Counted from the stretch's first letter, positions 41,580 to 51,378 are shown. The stretch is 64,000 nucleotides of DNA from Aliirhizobium wenxiniae (GCF_019511445.1 NZ_JAEUAN010000027.1:26998-90997); one strand, 5' to 3'. The notes: generated by a model from the letters alone, not told the origin. Numbers and translations are program-made.

Positions 41580-42530
41580 TCAGCGCAGCCTCGGGTTGGC
41601 AAGAATGGCAACGATATCCGCAAGCGTGATCAGTGCGAGATAGCCGATGCAGAAGATGATGGCGCAGGACTGGATGAGTGGCAGGTCACGCGTCGACACG
41701 CCATCGACCATCAGCTTGGCAACGCCCGGATAGTTGAAGATGGTCTCGACGATGATGACGCCGCCGACGAGATAGGACAGCGACAACGCGATCGCATTGG
41801 CGATCGGGCCAACGGCGTTCGGCAGCGCGTGATAGAGCACGGCGCGCGGACGTGAAGCGCCTTTGAGAAGTGCCGCTTCAACGTAAGGCGTGTTGATCGT
41901 GTCGATGACTGCGGCGCGGGTCATACGGATCATCTGTGCCGATACGACAAAGGCGAGGGTGATGACCGGCATGGCATAGACTTTCAGCACCTGCCAGAAG
42001 GAGGTTACCTCGTTGGCGAAGGAAAGTGCAGGCAGCCACTTGAGATAGACGGAAAAGACGAGGACCGCGGAGGTGGCGATCATGAATTCGGGCACGGAGA
42101 TCACGCCGATCGTCATGATCGTGACGAACCGGTCATAGAACGAGCCGCGAAACATGGCGGCCGTAATGCCGAGCGTCAGTGCGAGGGGGACGGAAATCAG
42201 TGTGGTGATGCCGGCAAGGCGCATCGTGTTGACGAAACGGCCGCCGATCAGGTCCGCGACCGCGACATTGTTGACGTAGGACGTGCCGAGATCGCCCTGC
42301 GCCAGACCGGTGAGCCAGCGGAAAAAGCGAAATACGGCAGGCTCATCGAGATGCATGGCGGCGCGAAGACCTGCCACGGCTTCTGGTGTGGCGGCCTGCC
42401 CGAGAAGGATCGTTGCGGTATCGCCGGGCAACATGGCCGTTGCGAAGAAGACTGCGAACGAGACGATCAGCAGCGTCAGACCTGCGATGAGAAGCCGGTG
42501 CACAATGAGATTGAGTACGAATGTCCTCAA
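41580..42530 (-). CDS. Dipeptide-type ABC transporter permease (DppB-like)
   Basis: This permease has about 316 residues and six membrane segments in the DppB arrangement. Motifs include FATAMLPGDTATILLG, GDLGTSYVNN, and the EAA loop AALLKGASRPRAVLYHALPNA. The start TTG at 42530 is chosen because AGGGAG lies 6 bases upstream and the protein then begins as in relatives (LRTFVLNLIVHRLLIAGLTLL region). An upstream start at 42647 would add a hydrophilic tail without homology. Confidence 0.9.
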   Translation of the reverse strand: MRTFVLNLIVHRLLIAGLTLLIVSFAVFFATAMLPGDTATILLGQAATPEAVAGLRAAMHLDEPAVFRFFRWLTGLAQGDLGTSYVNNVAVADLIGGRFVNTMRLAGITTLISVPLALTLGITAAMFRGSFYDRFVTIMTIGVISVPEFMIATSAVLVFSVYLKWLPALSFANEVTSFWQVLKVYAMPVITLAFVVSAQMIRMTRAAVIDTINTPYVEAALLKGASRPRAVLYHALPNAVGPIANAIALSLSYLVGGVIIVETIFNYPGVAKLMVDGVSTRDLPLIQSCAIIFCIGYLALITLADIVAILANPRLR

Positions 42531-42652
42531 GATCGGCTCCCTGATTTTGAGAGTTTCCAATCCCCGGCATAATTCCGCCTGAAGCTGACTGATGCCGGAA
42601 AGCGTGGCACGAATGGCAGGAGACTTGTGTCTCCCGCCATCATGCATGAAGG

Positions 42653-44263
42653 TCAGGCGTCGAGCCAGACGTATTCGGCAAAGGCATAGCCCATCATGCC
42701 GCCAAGCGGGTTGGCCTGAAGGCCTTTCAGCTTTTCGGTAATGGCATCGACATTCGAGATGTAGACGGGAATGATCGTGCCTGCCTCTTCCGCGATCATG
42801 ACCTGCATCTGGCCGTAGATTTCCTTGCGCTTGGCTTCATCGAGAAGGCCGCGCGCTTCGACCAGCATGCTGTCGAATTTTTCCGACTTGTACTGGCTTT
42901 CGTTCCACGGAGCGTTCGATGCATAGAGGAGCGAGAAGAGGATATCGGGCGTCGGGCGCGGGTTAATATTGCCGAAATGGATCGGCGCCTTCAGCCAGTA
43001 GTTCGACCAGTAACCGTCATTCGGCACACGCTGGACATCGAGGTTCATACCGATTTCAGCGGCCGACTGCTGCACGATGGTCGCCATTTCGACGGCCGAG
43101 GTGGCGGCGTCGGAGGTGATGACCGGGATCTTCTGGCCCAGAACGCCGGCCTTTTCGAAATGGAACTTTGCCTTGTCCGGATCGAACGCCTTCGGCTTGA
43201 GTTCCGCATTGTGATAGATGCTGGCCGGCGACACCGGCTGGTCGTTGGCGACCTCTGCCAGACCGCGCAGGACCGATTTCTGGATCTGCTCGCGGTTGGT
43301 GATGTATTTCATGCCGGTGATGAAGTCGCCCTTGTCGCCCGGCGTCATGTCGAGGCGGATATTGAGGTCGGTATAGTTGCCTGATGTCGTCTTCGAGAGC
43401 ACGAAGCCGGGCTGGCTTTCGACAAGGCGCATCGAGCGCGGCTTGATCGAAGCGGCAAGATGGATGTCGCCGGAAAGAAGTGCGTTAACGCGGGCATTAT
43501 CGTCCGAAATAGCGAAGAATTCGAACGAGTCCACATGGGCGCCGCCGGATTTGAAGTAGTTCGGGTTCTTGGCGAAGATCGACTTCACGCCCGGCTCGAA
43601 GGTTTCGAGCTTGAAGGCGCCTGTGCCGATACCTTTGGAGAAATCGGTCGTGCCGTCCTGGACGATCATGAAATGGTGCTGGGACAGGATGGTCGGAAGG
43701 TCGGCGTTCGGATTGGCGAGGACGATTTCAACCGTCAACGGATCGACCGCCTTGACGTCGGTGATCTGTTTGGCAATCGCGTTGACCTTGGAACCGACGG
43801 CCGGATCGAGGTGACGCTTCAATGAGAAGACAACGTCAGCGGAGGTCAGCGATTTGCCGTCATGGAAGGTGACGCCCGAGCGCAGCTTGACGGTCCAGGT
43901 TTTGGCGTCCGTGCTTTCGACCTTTTCGGCAAGTTCCATCTGCGCAACACCCGCCTGGTCGAGGAAAGTGAGGCGATTATAAAGGGCGCAGCAACGAACG
44001 TAGTCGGTGGAAAGGGAGGCTTTTGCCGGATCGAGCGTATCCGCGGTGGAGGAGGACCAGCCGGCCGCCTTGAGGTTGCCGCCGCTCTTCGGGGTAGCCG
44101 CGATGGCATCCGATGCCCGGCCGAGGATAAAGCCGCCGGCGGACATGGCGACGCCGCCCGCAAGCATCATGCTCAAAAGTTCGCGCCGGGTGGCTCCGCG
44201 GCGAATGGCATTCTCGACCATTGCATCGTCCGATGCGGTCCAGTTGGTGATCTTGTTATGCAT
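42653..44263 (-). CDS. Dipeptide-type ABC substrate-binding protein
   Basis: This 536-residue periplasmic binding protein of family 5 (SBP_bac_5) selects the substrate for the DppBC-DF transporter. The N-terminus carries a twin-arginine-like motif (GATRRELLSMMLAGGVAMSA) after a 24-residue polar stretch, so it may be exported folded. The domain includes the family motif LRSGVTFHDGKSLTSADVVFSLKR in its early half. A GGGGAATGAC site precedes the ATG. The relatives bind peptides, opines, nickel or sugars, so the ligand is not decided. Confidence 0.92.
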   Translation of the reverse strand: MHNKITNWTASDDAMVENAIRRGATRRELLSMMLAGGVAMSAGGFILGRASDAIAATPKSGGNLKAAGWSSSTADTLDPAKASLSTDYVRCCALYNRLTFLDQAGVAQMELAEKVESTDAKTWTVKLRSGVTFHDGKSLTSADVVFSLKRHLDPAVGSKVNAIAKQITDVKAVDPLTVEIVLANPNADLPTILSQHHFMIVQDGTTDFSKGIGTGAFKLETFEPGVKSIFAKNPNYFKSGGAHVDSFEFFAISDDNARVNALLSGDIHLAASIKPRSMRLVESQPGFVLSKTTSGNYTDLNIRLDMTPGDKGDFITGMKYITNREQIQKSVLRGLAEVANDQPVSPASIYHNAELKPKAFDPDKAKFHFEKAGVLGQKIPVITSDAATSAVEMATIVQQSAAEIGMNLDVQRVPNDGYWSNYWLKAPIHFGNINPRPTPDILFSLLYASNAPWNESQYKSEKFDSMLVEARGLLDEAKRKEIYGQMQVMIAEEAGTIIPVYISNVDAITEKLKGLQANPLGGMMGYAFAEYVWLDA

Positions 44264-44339
44264 GTCATTCCCCTTTTCACCGTTGGCGGGCGGCCGGTCT
44301 TCAGCCGGCTTGGCCCGATGTTATGGATATCGTCGATTG

Positions 44340-45056
44340 TCAGCTTTCGTTGGCAACCCTCACGGCTTCGGCCAGTTCGGCCATCGAAGTGAAGTGGTAG
44401 TCGGGCTTGGTGAATTCGGCAGGCTCGATCGTGCCGCCATAACCCTTCTGCGCATGCCGGCGCTGTATCCAGCAATTCGTCATGCCAAGCTGCCGCGAGA
44501 TGCCGATGTCATGATACTGGCTCTGGGCAACGTGAAGGATATCATCCTTGCTGGCGCCCTCGCTGGACACGAAATCGAAGACCTGATGGAAGAAGGCCGG
44601 ATCGGGTTTCTCGGTGCCGGTATCATCCGCGGTGAAGGCGGCGTGAAACGGATTGCCGATTTCCTTGGAAAAGAACTCGAAGGCCCAGCGGCGCGCATTG
44701 GTCATCGCGATCAGGTGATAATGCTGTTTCAGGTCAGCCAGCGCCTTGACGCTGTCCGGGAATGCCTTCCAGGTCTTTGCGGAATCGCGCAGGCGTTCGC
44801 CGTAGGCCTTTTCGGCAGGCAGGCCGAGTTTAGGCGCGATCAGCAGATAGACGCGAACCAGATCATCAGGGAAGAGATCGGTGGCGTCCGAATAACGTGC
44901 GGCACGGTAGAGCGCGAGCGCCTCTTCGCCATCGACGTCAACTCCATTTTCCGCGCCGATCTCCTTGAGGCAGGACGTCAGCCCACCTTCGAAATCGATC
45001 AGTGTACCCACGACGTCGAAGGACAGATATTTGAATGTTGTCAGAGGTCTCGTCAC
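44340..45056 (-). CDS. Haloacid dehalogenase type II-like hydrolase
   Basis: This protein has about 238 residues and a HAD fold. Motif I is SFDVVGTLIDFE, with nucleophile Asp14 and Val at +2, as in dehalogenases and not phosphatases (which have a second Asp). Motif II Thr is in IAMTNARRWAF, Lys in TEKPDPAFF, and the acidic motif IV is in ILHVAQSQYHDIGIS. The start is uncertain: GTG 45056 or TTG 45101. It is the gene just upstream of the transporter operon on the same strand and probably belongs to it. A halogenated substrate is not assured. Confidence 0.85.
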   Translation of the reverse strand: MTRPLTTFKYLSFDVVGTLIDFEGGLTSCLKEIGAENGVDVDGEEALALYRAARYSDATDLFPDDLVRVYLLIAPKLGLPAEKAYGERLRDSAKTWKAFPDSVKALADLKQHYHLIAMTNARRWAFEFFSKEIGNPFHAAFTADDTGTEKPDPAFFHQVFDFVSSEGASKDDILHVAQSQYHDIGISRQLGMTNCWIQRRHAQKGYGGTIEPAEFTKPDYHFTSMAELAEAVRVANES

Positions 45057-45201
45057 GTTAGCATCCCGGTTTTCAGGGCAGATGGCAGATCGTTTCGCCA
45101 AGCGCCGTAGATTATGCTGTTCCGCGCCCTTCTTATTTCCCCCTCCCTTTGCGGGATTTATGGGGTTTTGGGCCTTTGTGAGATTGAAGTGTGACAGTTT
45201 G

Positions 45202-45231
45202 GCCCCGCCATTTTCTCCGAATTGGCGGGGC
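45202..45231. terminator. Hairpin after the aminotransferase gene
   Basis: A 9-bp GC-rich stem (GCCCCGCCA, 45202-45210 with 45223-45231) has a 12-nt loop, in the 238-base gap between the aminotransferase and HAD genes. There is no T run, so it may be a weak terminator or mRNA stabiliser. No gene is seen in the rest of the gap. Confidence 0.45.
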
Positions 45232-45294
45232 AGTGCGGCAGAAAATTCCGAAAATCGCCCGTTGGCAGTATAAGGGCTGCGGCGAAATCGCGGC

Positions 45295-46674
45295 TCAGTC
45301 CTTCACAGCCTTTCGGACATCCGGATCCTCCAATGTCTGATTGAGGGTCTTCTCCGTCCGCTCGATGATCGCATCGATCTCGTCATCCGTGCAGCAGAGC
45401 GGCGGCGCATAACCGAGAACGCCATTGGCAAAGGCGCGGATCACCAAGCCATTGTCCCAGGCGCGGTCGAAGACCCGCCGCGCGGGGGCTGCTTCGGCGG
45501 GAAGCGGGGTCTTGGCGACCTTGTCGGTCACGAGTTCGACGGCTGCCAGCATGCCGCGACCGCGGACATCTCCGACCAGAGGATGCTCTCTCAAACCTTC
45601 GAGACCGGCCATAAGCCGTGCGCCTGCCTTGATGCCGTTTTCGAGCAGGCCGCCTTCTTCATAGAGTTTCAGGACTTCGAGGCCGACTGCGGCACTGACC
45701 GGATGGGCGGAATAGGTATAGCCGTGACCTACTGCTGAAGCACCGGCGCCATCGGCGATCACCTGATAGACGTGGTCGGCCATAAACACGGCGCCCATCG
45801 GGACATAGCCGGATGTCAGGCCCTTGGCGGTCGTCATGAAATCGGGAACGATTTCATCCTCGGTGCAGGCGAATAACGGACCCGTGCGACCGAAACCGGT
45901 GATGACCTCGTCGGCGACGAACAGGATGCCGTATTCCTTGCATAGATTGCGCATTGCCTTCAACCAGCCCTTGGGCGGAACGATGACGCCGCCGGAGCCC
46001 TGGATCGGTTCGGCATAGAATGCTGCTACCCTGTCGGCTCCGATCGTCTCGATCTTGCTTTTCAGCTGGGCAAGCGAGGAGTCGATGATCGCCAGCGGAT
46101 CCTGACCGACCGGATTACGATAAGGGTAGGGCGACGGAATCTTGTGCTGCCATTCGAAGGGGATGTCGAAGCCCGTGTGGAAGTTGGCAAGTGCCGTCAG
46201 GCCCGCACCAACCGTCGAGGAGCCGTGATAGCCCTGCTCGATGGAGATGAACTGGTCACGCTGCGGCTGACCCTTGGCAATCCAGTAGTAGCGGATGAAG
46301 CGGACCGTGCTGTCGACTGCATCCGAACCGCCGAGCGTGAAATAGATATGCTTGAGATCGCCCGGCGCGCGATCGGCCAGTTCCGCGGCGAGGCGGATGG
46401 CAGATTCGGAACCCAGTCCAAAATAGGCTGTCGCATAGGGCAGTTCACGCATCTGCCGTGCGGCGGCCTCCACGATCGAGTCATGACCGTAACCGGCATT
46501 GACGCACCAGAGGCCGGCAAAGCCGTCGATCAGTTGATGGCCGCGGGCATCGGTGACGGTTGCGCCCTTGGCGGATGCGAGGACCCGCACACCCTGCTGT
46601 TCATGGCCGCGATAGGAGGCGACCGGATGGACCAGATGGGCGCGATCGAGTTCGATGAGAGAATTTCTGAGCAT
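45295..46674 (-). CDS. Class III aminotransferase (aspartate aminotransferase family)
   Basis: This is a 459-residue PLP enzyme that moves an amino group from an omega-amine or amino acid to pyruvate or a 2-oxoacid. Key parts are visible: the PLP phosphate-binding GGSDAVDSTVRFIRYYW, YHGSSTVGAG, the PLP-pairing Asp in LFVADEVITGFGRTG, and the Schiff-base Lys in TTAKGLTSGYVPMG. The start MLRNSLIELD has a GGAG site. It shares a strand and tight spacing (13 bases) with the GNAT gene upstream. Putrescine, beta-alanine or GABA aminotransferases are close types, and GabD nearby could oxidise the product. Confidence 0.93.
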   Translation of the reverse strand: MLRNSLIELDRAHLVHPVASYRGHEQQGVRVLASAKGATVTDARGHQLIDGFAGLWCVNAGYGHDSIVEAAARQMRELPYATAYFGLGSESAIRLAAELADRAPGDLKHIYFTLGGSDAVDSTVRFIRYYWIAKGQPQRDQFISIEQGYHGSSTVGAGLTALANFHTGFDIPFEWQHKIPSPYPYRNPVGQDPLAIIDSSLAQLKSKIETIGADRVAAFYAEPIQGSGGVIVPPKGWLKAMRNLCKEYGILFVADEVITGFGRTGPLFACTEDEIVPDFMTTAKGLTSGYVPMGAVFMADHVYQVIADGAGASAVGHGYTYSAHPVSAAVGLEVLKLYEEGGLLENGIKAGARLMAGLEGLREHPLVGDVRGRGMLAAVELVTDKVAKTPLPAEAAPARRVFDRAWDNGLVIRAFANGVLGYAPPLCCTDDEIDAIIERTEKTLNQTLEDPDVRKAVKD

Positions 46675-46687
46675 GATGTTCTCCGGA

Positions 46688-47527
46688 TCAGCCGAGGGCC
46701 TGGTTGGCGAGGGCAAAGGTTTTCGCCGTCAAGGCGGCGGATGGAACGGGAAGAGGGCGCGACATGGCGATGCCGCCGCCGACATGGGCAAGGGCGTGTT
46801 CCGAAAGCCAGGAGGAGAGGCCGGCCGCGGCAGTGGTATCTACCCGAACGAAGCTGCCTGTCCGTTTCGCCAGGAAATGAGACACGAGTGACTTGGCGTC
46901 CTCGATATTGCCGGCGACCACGGGGCCAATGACCTCGCCGCGACCGAACGCGCGGATGCAGGCGAAACCGGTAATGGTATCGCCCGAGCGAATGACAGCG
47001 AACTCGCCGATCTCGAAGAGCTTGGTCATGAGTGCTGTGCGGTCGGCGCCAAAAGCCTGGCGGTCGAGTGCTGTTATCGCGGGCAAGTCGTCAGCCGTTG
47101 CGGCTTGCGTATTACCGCGAGATTGTGCGGATGCGACAGTTCCCTGGTGTTGGAGAATCGTGCCGGTTTCGCGAAATCCGAGCTTTTCATAAAGGGGAAG
47201 CCCGTCGCTTGTGGCGATCAGGCGAAGAGGCCGTGTACCGCCGATCGCCAGCGCCGCATCCATCAACCGACGGCCAAGTCCACGGCCACGCATGGTGGAA
47301 TCGACGATGACCATGTTGATCGTCGCGCAGTCCAAACCATAAGGCGTGAGGAGAGCGGTACCGACCACGTTGCCGTTCTCCTCAACGGCAACCACGCCCT
47401 CGCTCAATTGCAGGGCGACTTGCCAGTCTTCCGGACGGTGCGGCCAGCCGGCCTCCTTTGAGAGACGAACGGCTGCCGCCAGATGTTCGGCGGCAAAGGC
47501 CTTGATCTCGATGTCACCCATCTGCAT
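46688..47527 (-). CDS. Double-domain GNAT acetyltransferase
   Basis: This 279-residue protein has a GNAT fold near the N-terminus (MVIVDSTMRGRGLGRRLMDAALAIGGTRPL with the acetyl-CoA loop RGRGLG) and a second GNAT-like half that ends ...PSAALTAKTFALANQALG. It resembles the protein at 56704-57603, with a shared AGWPHRPEDWQ segment and GRGEVIGPVVAGN near the end. A GGGAG site precedes the ATG. It is the first gene of the aminotransferase unit. It could acetylate an amine intermediate, but the substrate is unknown. Confidence 0.85.
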   Translation of the reverse strand: MQMGDIEIKAFAAEHLAAAVRLSKEAGWPHRPEDWQVALQLSEGVVAVEENGNVVGTALLTPYGLDCATINMVIVDSTMRGRGLGRRLMDAALAIGGTRPLRLIATSDGLPLYEKLGFRETGTILQHQGTVASAQSRGNTQAATADDLPAITALDRQAFGADRTALMTKLFEIGEFAVIRSGDTITGFACIRAFGRGEVIGPVVAGNIEDAKSLVSHFLAKRTGSFVRVDTTAAAGLSSWLSEHALAHVGGGIAMSRPLPVPSAALTAKTFALANQALG

Positions 47528-47860
47528 GGACGATGCTCCCTTTTCTATCCTCGAGTTTCGGGGGGATGAGGCCGGACGATTATCCGAAGGCAGTGGCTGT
47601 CACGATATCTTCCGCCAAAGCCGCGGCGTGTCGCCGCATGTTATGCTGTGTCCGGATTTTTCCGGTGCAGTTCGGGTGATCCTGACCTCGCACTCACGGG
47701 CAGTTCTGCAACCAAATGCCAAAGCGGTGGCCGCATACGGAACTTTCTGCTTCGAATAGCGGGAAATCAGTCGGCAGACGCGCGAGAAGCGGCTCTATTA
47801 TCGGTTATCACCCGAAAGGCCAGCCAGGCCCTCAAAGGCCCCGACGCAAGGATGAAGCGC
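47528..47860. other. Divergent intergenic region, GNAT and HAD genes
   Basis: This 333-base region should hold promoters for the two divergent transcription units. Within it GCGGCG and CGCCGC form an inverted repeat at 47623-47637. I see no gene that can be supported. Confidence 0.5.
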
Positions 47861-48529
47861 ATGACAACCTTCCGCCCGAAATACATCACCTTCGATTGCC
47901 ATGGTACTTTGATCAACTTCCAGATGGCGGAAGCGGCGCGCGACCTTTATGGCGACCGCCTGGACGAACCGGCCATGCTGGAATTCATCAAGAATTTTTC
48001 AGGCTACCGGTTCGACGAGATCATGGGTGCATGGAAGCCCTATGCGGATGTCGTCTACAACTCGCTGGAACGGACCTGCAAGCGCAATGGCGTCACCTTC
48101 AAGGACGAAGATGCCAAGATGGTCTATGAGCGCGTCCCGACCTGGGGGCCGCATGCGGATGTGCCGGCAGGGCTTGCGAAGGTTGCCAAGGAAATTCCGC
48201 TGGTCATTCTCTCCAACGCCATGAACGACCAGATCCCTTCCAACGTCGCCAAGCTCGGCGCTCCATTCCATGCCGTTTATACGGCCGAGCAGGCCAATGC
48301 CTACAAGCCGCGCTTCCAGGCCTTCGAATACATGTTCGACATGCTTGGCTGCGGCCCGGAAGACATTCTTCATTGCTCCTCGTCCTTCCGCTACGACCTG
48401 ATGTCGGCGCATGATCTCGGCATCAAGAACAAGGTCTGGGTCAACCGCGGCCATGAGCCGGCAAACCCCTATTACGGCTATACGGAAATCGCCGACATTT
48501 CCGGCCTGGCCGGCGTCGTCGGGCTCTAG
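47861..48529 (+). CDS. Haloacid dehalogenase type II-like hydrolase
   Basis: This 222-residue HAD-fold protein has motif I in ITFDCHGTLINF (nucleophile Asp12, His at +2), so it is of the type II dehalogenase kind. Motif II Ser is in VILSNAMND, Lys is in NAYKPRFQAF, and the acidic part is in HCSSSFRYDLMSAHDLG. The start MTTFRPKYITF has AAGGA 9 bases upstream. It is followed after 15 bases by a DAO oxidase gene. A second HAD of the same type lies at 44340-45056. Confidence 0.87.
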   Translation: MTTFRPKYITFDCHGTLINFQMAEAARDLYGDRLDEPAMLEFIKNFSGYRFDEIMGAWKPYADVVYNSLERTCKRNGVTFKDEDAKMVYERVPTWGPHADVPAGLAKVAKEIPLVILSNAMNDQIPSNVAKLGAPFHAVYTAEQANAYKPRFQAFEYMFDMLGCGPEDILHCSSSFRYDLMSAHDLGIKNKVWVNRGHEPANPYYGYTEIADISGLAGVVGL

Positions 48530-48544
48530 GAGGGGCCGAGGCTG

Positions 48545-49819
48545 ATGAAATACGTCTCTTATTGGCATGATACGGCATCCCGCTTTGCGGGAGCCGTTCA
48601 GGGACAAGTCGAGGGTCATTACGATGTGGCCGTCATTGGCGCCGGATTTACCGGACTTGGCGCGGCACGGCAGCTGGCAATGGGGGGCGCCAGGGTCATC
48701 GTGCTTGAGGCAGATACCGTCGGCTTCGGTGCTTCGGGTCGCAATGGCGGCCATCTGAACAACGGCCTTGCCCACAGTTACCTTGCGGCCAAGCAGGAAC
48801 TGGGCAAAGAGCGGGCGATCGCGCTTTACAAGGCGCTCGACGATTCGATCGATACGCTCGAGGCGATAATTGCCGAGGAAGGCATCGACTGCAATTTCCG
48901 CCGCGCTGGCAAGCTGAAGCTCGCCTCCAAGCCGCAACATTTCGCAGGGCTGGCGAAGAATTTCGAGGCGGTTCATGCGGAAGTGGATCCGGATACGGCG
49001 TTGCTTTCGCCCGCGGATCTGAAGAGCGAGATCGGCTCTCCTTTCCACGGCGCCATGCTGTCGAAGAAAAGCGCGATGATGCATATGGGACGTTATGCCG
49101 TTGGCCTTGCGGAGGCTGCGGCGCGACGTGGTGCGGTGATTGTCGAGAATGCGATGGTGACGGAACATTCGCAGGCCGGTGGCCGGCACCGCCTGAAAAC
49201 CGCCAAGGGTGTCGTGACTGCCGACAACGTGTTGATGGCGACCGGCGCCTATACGACGCCGAATTTCGGCTATTTCCGCCGGCGCATCATGGCCGTCGGC
49301 AGTTTCATCATTGCGACCCGGCCGCTGACGGATGCGGAAGTGGCCGCCACCATGCCGGGTAACCGCACCTGCGTGAACACGATGAATATCGGCAATTACT
49401 GGCGCTTGTCGCCGGACAACCGGCTGATCTTTGGCGGCAGGGCGCGGTTTTCCGCCACATCCGACCAGCGCTCGGATGCCAAGAGTGGGGAAATCCTGCG
49501 CGAGAGTCTCGCCCGGATCTTTCCGCAGCTCGCCAAGGTCGAAATCGACTATTGCTGGGGTGGTCTCGTCGATATCACCAAGGACCGTTATCCGCGTGCC
49601 GGTTATCATGACGGGCTGTGGTACGCGATGGGCTATTCCGGCCATGGGGCGCAGCTTTCGACCCATCTCGGCATGACGATGGCTGATGCGATCCTCGGCA
49701 AGGCGGACAGAAATCCGGTGAAGGATCTCGACTGGCCGGCAGTGCCGGGGCATTTCGGCAAGCCATGGTTCCTGCCGTTTGTCGGTCTCTATTTCAAGAT
49801 GCTCGACAAGATCCAGTAA
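48545..49819 (+). CDS. FAD-dependent oxidoreductase (DAO family, PuuB-like)
   Basis: This 424-residue flavoprotein has the DAO fold: AVIGAGFTGLGAARQLAMGG for FAD binding, the covalent-flavin-like region GFGASGRNGGHLNNG, and the C-terminal MGYSGHGAQLSTHLG. PuuB, the gamma-glutamylputrescine oxidase, and related amine oxidases have this layout. It ends in KPWFLPFVGLYFKMLDK, nearly the same as the protein at 57655-58965 (KPWFLPLAVLFYEMRDR), so the two are paralogues. PuuA and PuuD are not seen in the window. An intrinsic terminator follows. Confidence 0.9.
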   Translation: MKYVSYWHDTASRFAGAVQGQVEGHYDVAVIGAGFTGLGAARQLAMGGARVIVLEADTVGFGASGRNGGHLNNGLAHSYLAAKQELGKERAIALYKALDDSIDTLEAIIAEEGIDCNFRRAGKLKLASKPQHFAGLAKNFEAVHAEVDPDTALLSPADLKSEIGSPFHGAMLSKKSAMMHMGRYAVGLAEAAARRGAVIVENAMVTEHSQAGGRHRLKTAKGVVTADNVLMATGAYTTPNFGYFRRRIMAVGSFIIATRPLTDAEVAATMPGNRTCVNTMNIGNYWRLSPDNRLIFGGRARFSATSDQRSDAKSGEILRESLARIFPQLAKVEIDYCWGGLVDITKDRYPRAGYHDGLWYAMGYSGHGAQLSTHLGMTMADAILGKADRNPVKDLDWPAVPGHFGKPWFLPFVGLYFKMLDKIQ

Positions 49820-49853
49820 GCCGAGTTCAGTCCGGCAATCGATGGCTTAAACA

Positions 49854-49884
49854 AAAGGGTGGAGTTGCATGCGCTCCACCCTTT
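49854..49884. terminator. Bidirectional intrinsic terminator
   Basis: A perfect 11-bp stem (AAAGGGTGGAG, 49854-49864 with 49874-49884) and 9-nt loop are flanked by A and T runs. It lies between the convergent oxidase and gabD genes. Confidence 0.9.
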
Positions 49885-49900
49885 CTGCTGTGCGTTCGAC

Positions 49901-51358
49901 TCAGCTCAGACCACCCATGTGAAATGTCTTCACTTCCAGATATTCGTCGATGCCGAGCTGCGAGCCTTCGCGGCCGAGGCCGGATTGCTTGACCCCGCCA
50001 AACGGTGCGACCTCGGTGGAGATCAGGCCCGTATTGAGCCCGACCATGCCGAATTCGAGCGCCTCGCCGACACGCCATGCCCGCTTGAGGCTTTCCGTGT
50101 AGAAATAGGCGGCGAGCCCGAAGGGCGTGCCGTTGGCGATCGCGATCGCTTCGTCTTCCGTCTCAAAACGGAAAAGGGGGGCGACAGGGCCGAAGGTTTC
50201 CTCACTGGCAAGTTGCATGTCGACGGTTGCGCCGGTCAGCACGATCGGAGCCGTATACTGCCCGCCGGCTGGAAGCTCCGGCTTGGCGGAGATGATCGTC
50301 GCACCCTTGGCGAGTGCGTCCTCGACGTGGCGGTTGATCTTGGCGATTGCAGCACTGTTGATCATCGGGCCGATCGAGACGCCTTTCTCCGTGCCGGGAC
50401 CGACCTTCATGGCATTGACCCGTGCCGTCAGCTTTTCGGCAAACCGATCGTAGACGCCGGACTGCACCAGGATCCTGTTGGCGCAGACGCAGGTCTGGCC
50501 GCCATTGCGGAACTTGGAGATGATCGCGCCTTCGACGGCCAGATCGAGGTCGGCATCGTCGAACACGATGAAGGGCGCGTTGCCGCCGAGCTCCAGAGAC
50601 AGGCGTTTGACGCTGTCGGCCGCACCGCGCATCAGCAGCGAGCCGACCGGTGTGGAGCCGGTAAACGAGATCTTGCGCACCGTTGCATTGGCCATGATCT
50701 CGTTGCCGATCTCCTTCGGCATGCCGGTGACGATATTGACCACACCGGCCGGAATTCCCGCCATTTCGGCAAGTACACCGAGTGCCAGCGCGGAATAGGG
50801 AGTGAATTCGGATGGCTTTACGACGACGGTGCAGCCGGCGGCGAGCGCCGGGGCGATCTTGCGGGTGATCATCGCATTCGGAAAATTCCACGGGGTGATG
50901 ATGCCGCAGACGCCGACAGGTTCCTTCAGGACGATGATGCGGCGATCGGGCGTCGGCGACGGGATGGTCTGGCCACCGATACGGCGGGCCTCCTCGGCAA
51001 ACCATTTGACGAAGGAGGCGCCGTAGCGGATCTCGCCGCGCGCTTCATCAAGGGGCTTTCCCTGTTCGGTCGTGAGGATCAGCGCGAGATCCTCGATATG
51101 CTCGATCATCAGGCCATACCAGGTTTCGAGCAGTGCTGCGCGTTCCGCATGGGTTTTCTTTTTCCATGCCGGATAGGCCTTGTCGGCGGCCTCGATCGCT
51201 GCGCGGGTCTCCTCACCGCCCATATCTGGAACGGTGCCGATGACCTTCTGGCTTGCGGGATCGGTGACATCGACCGTCTTGCCGGAATGGGCGGCGCGCC
51301 ATGTTCCGCTGATCAGGCCTTGCTGACGGAACAGGGATGGAAGGTTCAAATTCTGCAT
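49901..51358 (-). CDS. gabD: NAD(P)-dependent succinate-semialdehyde dehydrogenase (GabD-like)
   Basis: This 485-residue aldehyde dehydrogenase probably oxidises succinate semialdehyde or a related aldehyde acid. The catalytic Glu is in LELGGNAPFIV and Cys in FRNGGQTCVCANRIL, and the nucleotide-binding GSTPVGSLL is present. The length and N-terminal sequence (LFRQQGLISGTWR) are typical of GabD. It is the last gene of the six-gene minus-strand operon that starts with the ArgE-like gene. Overall family assignment is strong, the substrate is inferred. Confidence 0.9.
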   Translation of the reverse strand: MQNLNLPSLFRQQGLISGTWRAAHSGKTVDVTDPASQKVIGTVPDMGGEETRAAIEAADKAYPAWKKKTHAERAALLETWYGLMIEHIEDLALILTTEQGKPLDEARGEIRYGASFVKWFAEEARRIGGQTIPSPTPDRRIIVLKEPVGVCGIITPWNFPNAMITRKIAPALAAGCTVVVKPSEFTPYSALALGVLAEMAGIPAGVVNIVTGMPKEIGNEIMANATVRKISFTGSTPVGSLLMRGAADSVKRLSLELGGNAPFIVFDDADLDLAVEGAIISKFRNGGQTCVCANRILVQSGVYDRFAEKLTARVNAMKVGPGTEKGVSIGPMINSAAIAKINRHVEDALAKGATIISAKPELPAGGQYTAPIVLTGATVDMQLASEETFGPVAPLFRFETEDEAIAIANGTPFGLAAYFYTESLKRAWRVGEALEFGMVGLNTGLISTEVAPFGGVKQSGLGREGSQLGIDEYLEVKTFHMGGLS

Positions 51359-51378
51359 GGGTCCTGTCCTTGGTCCTG

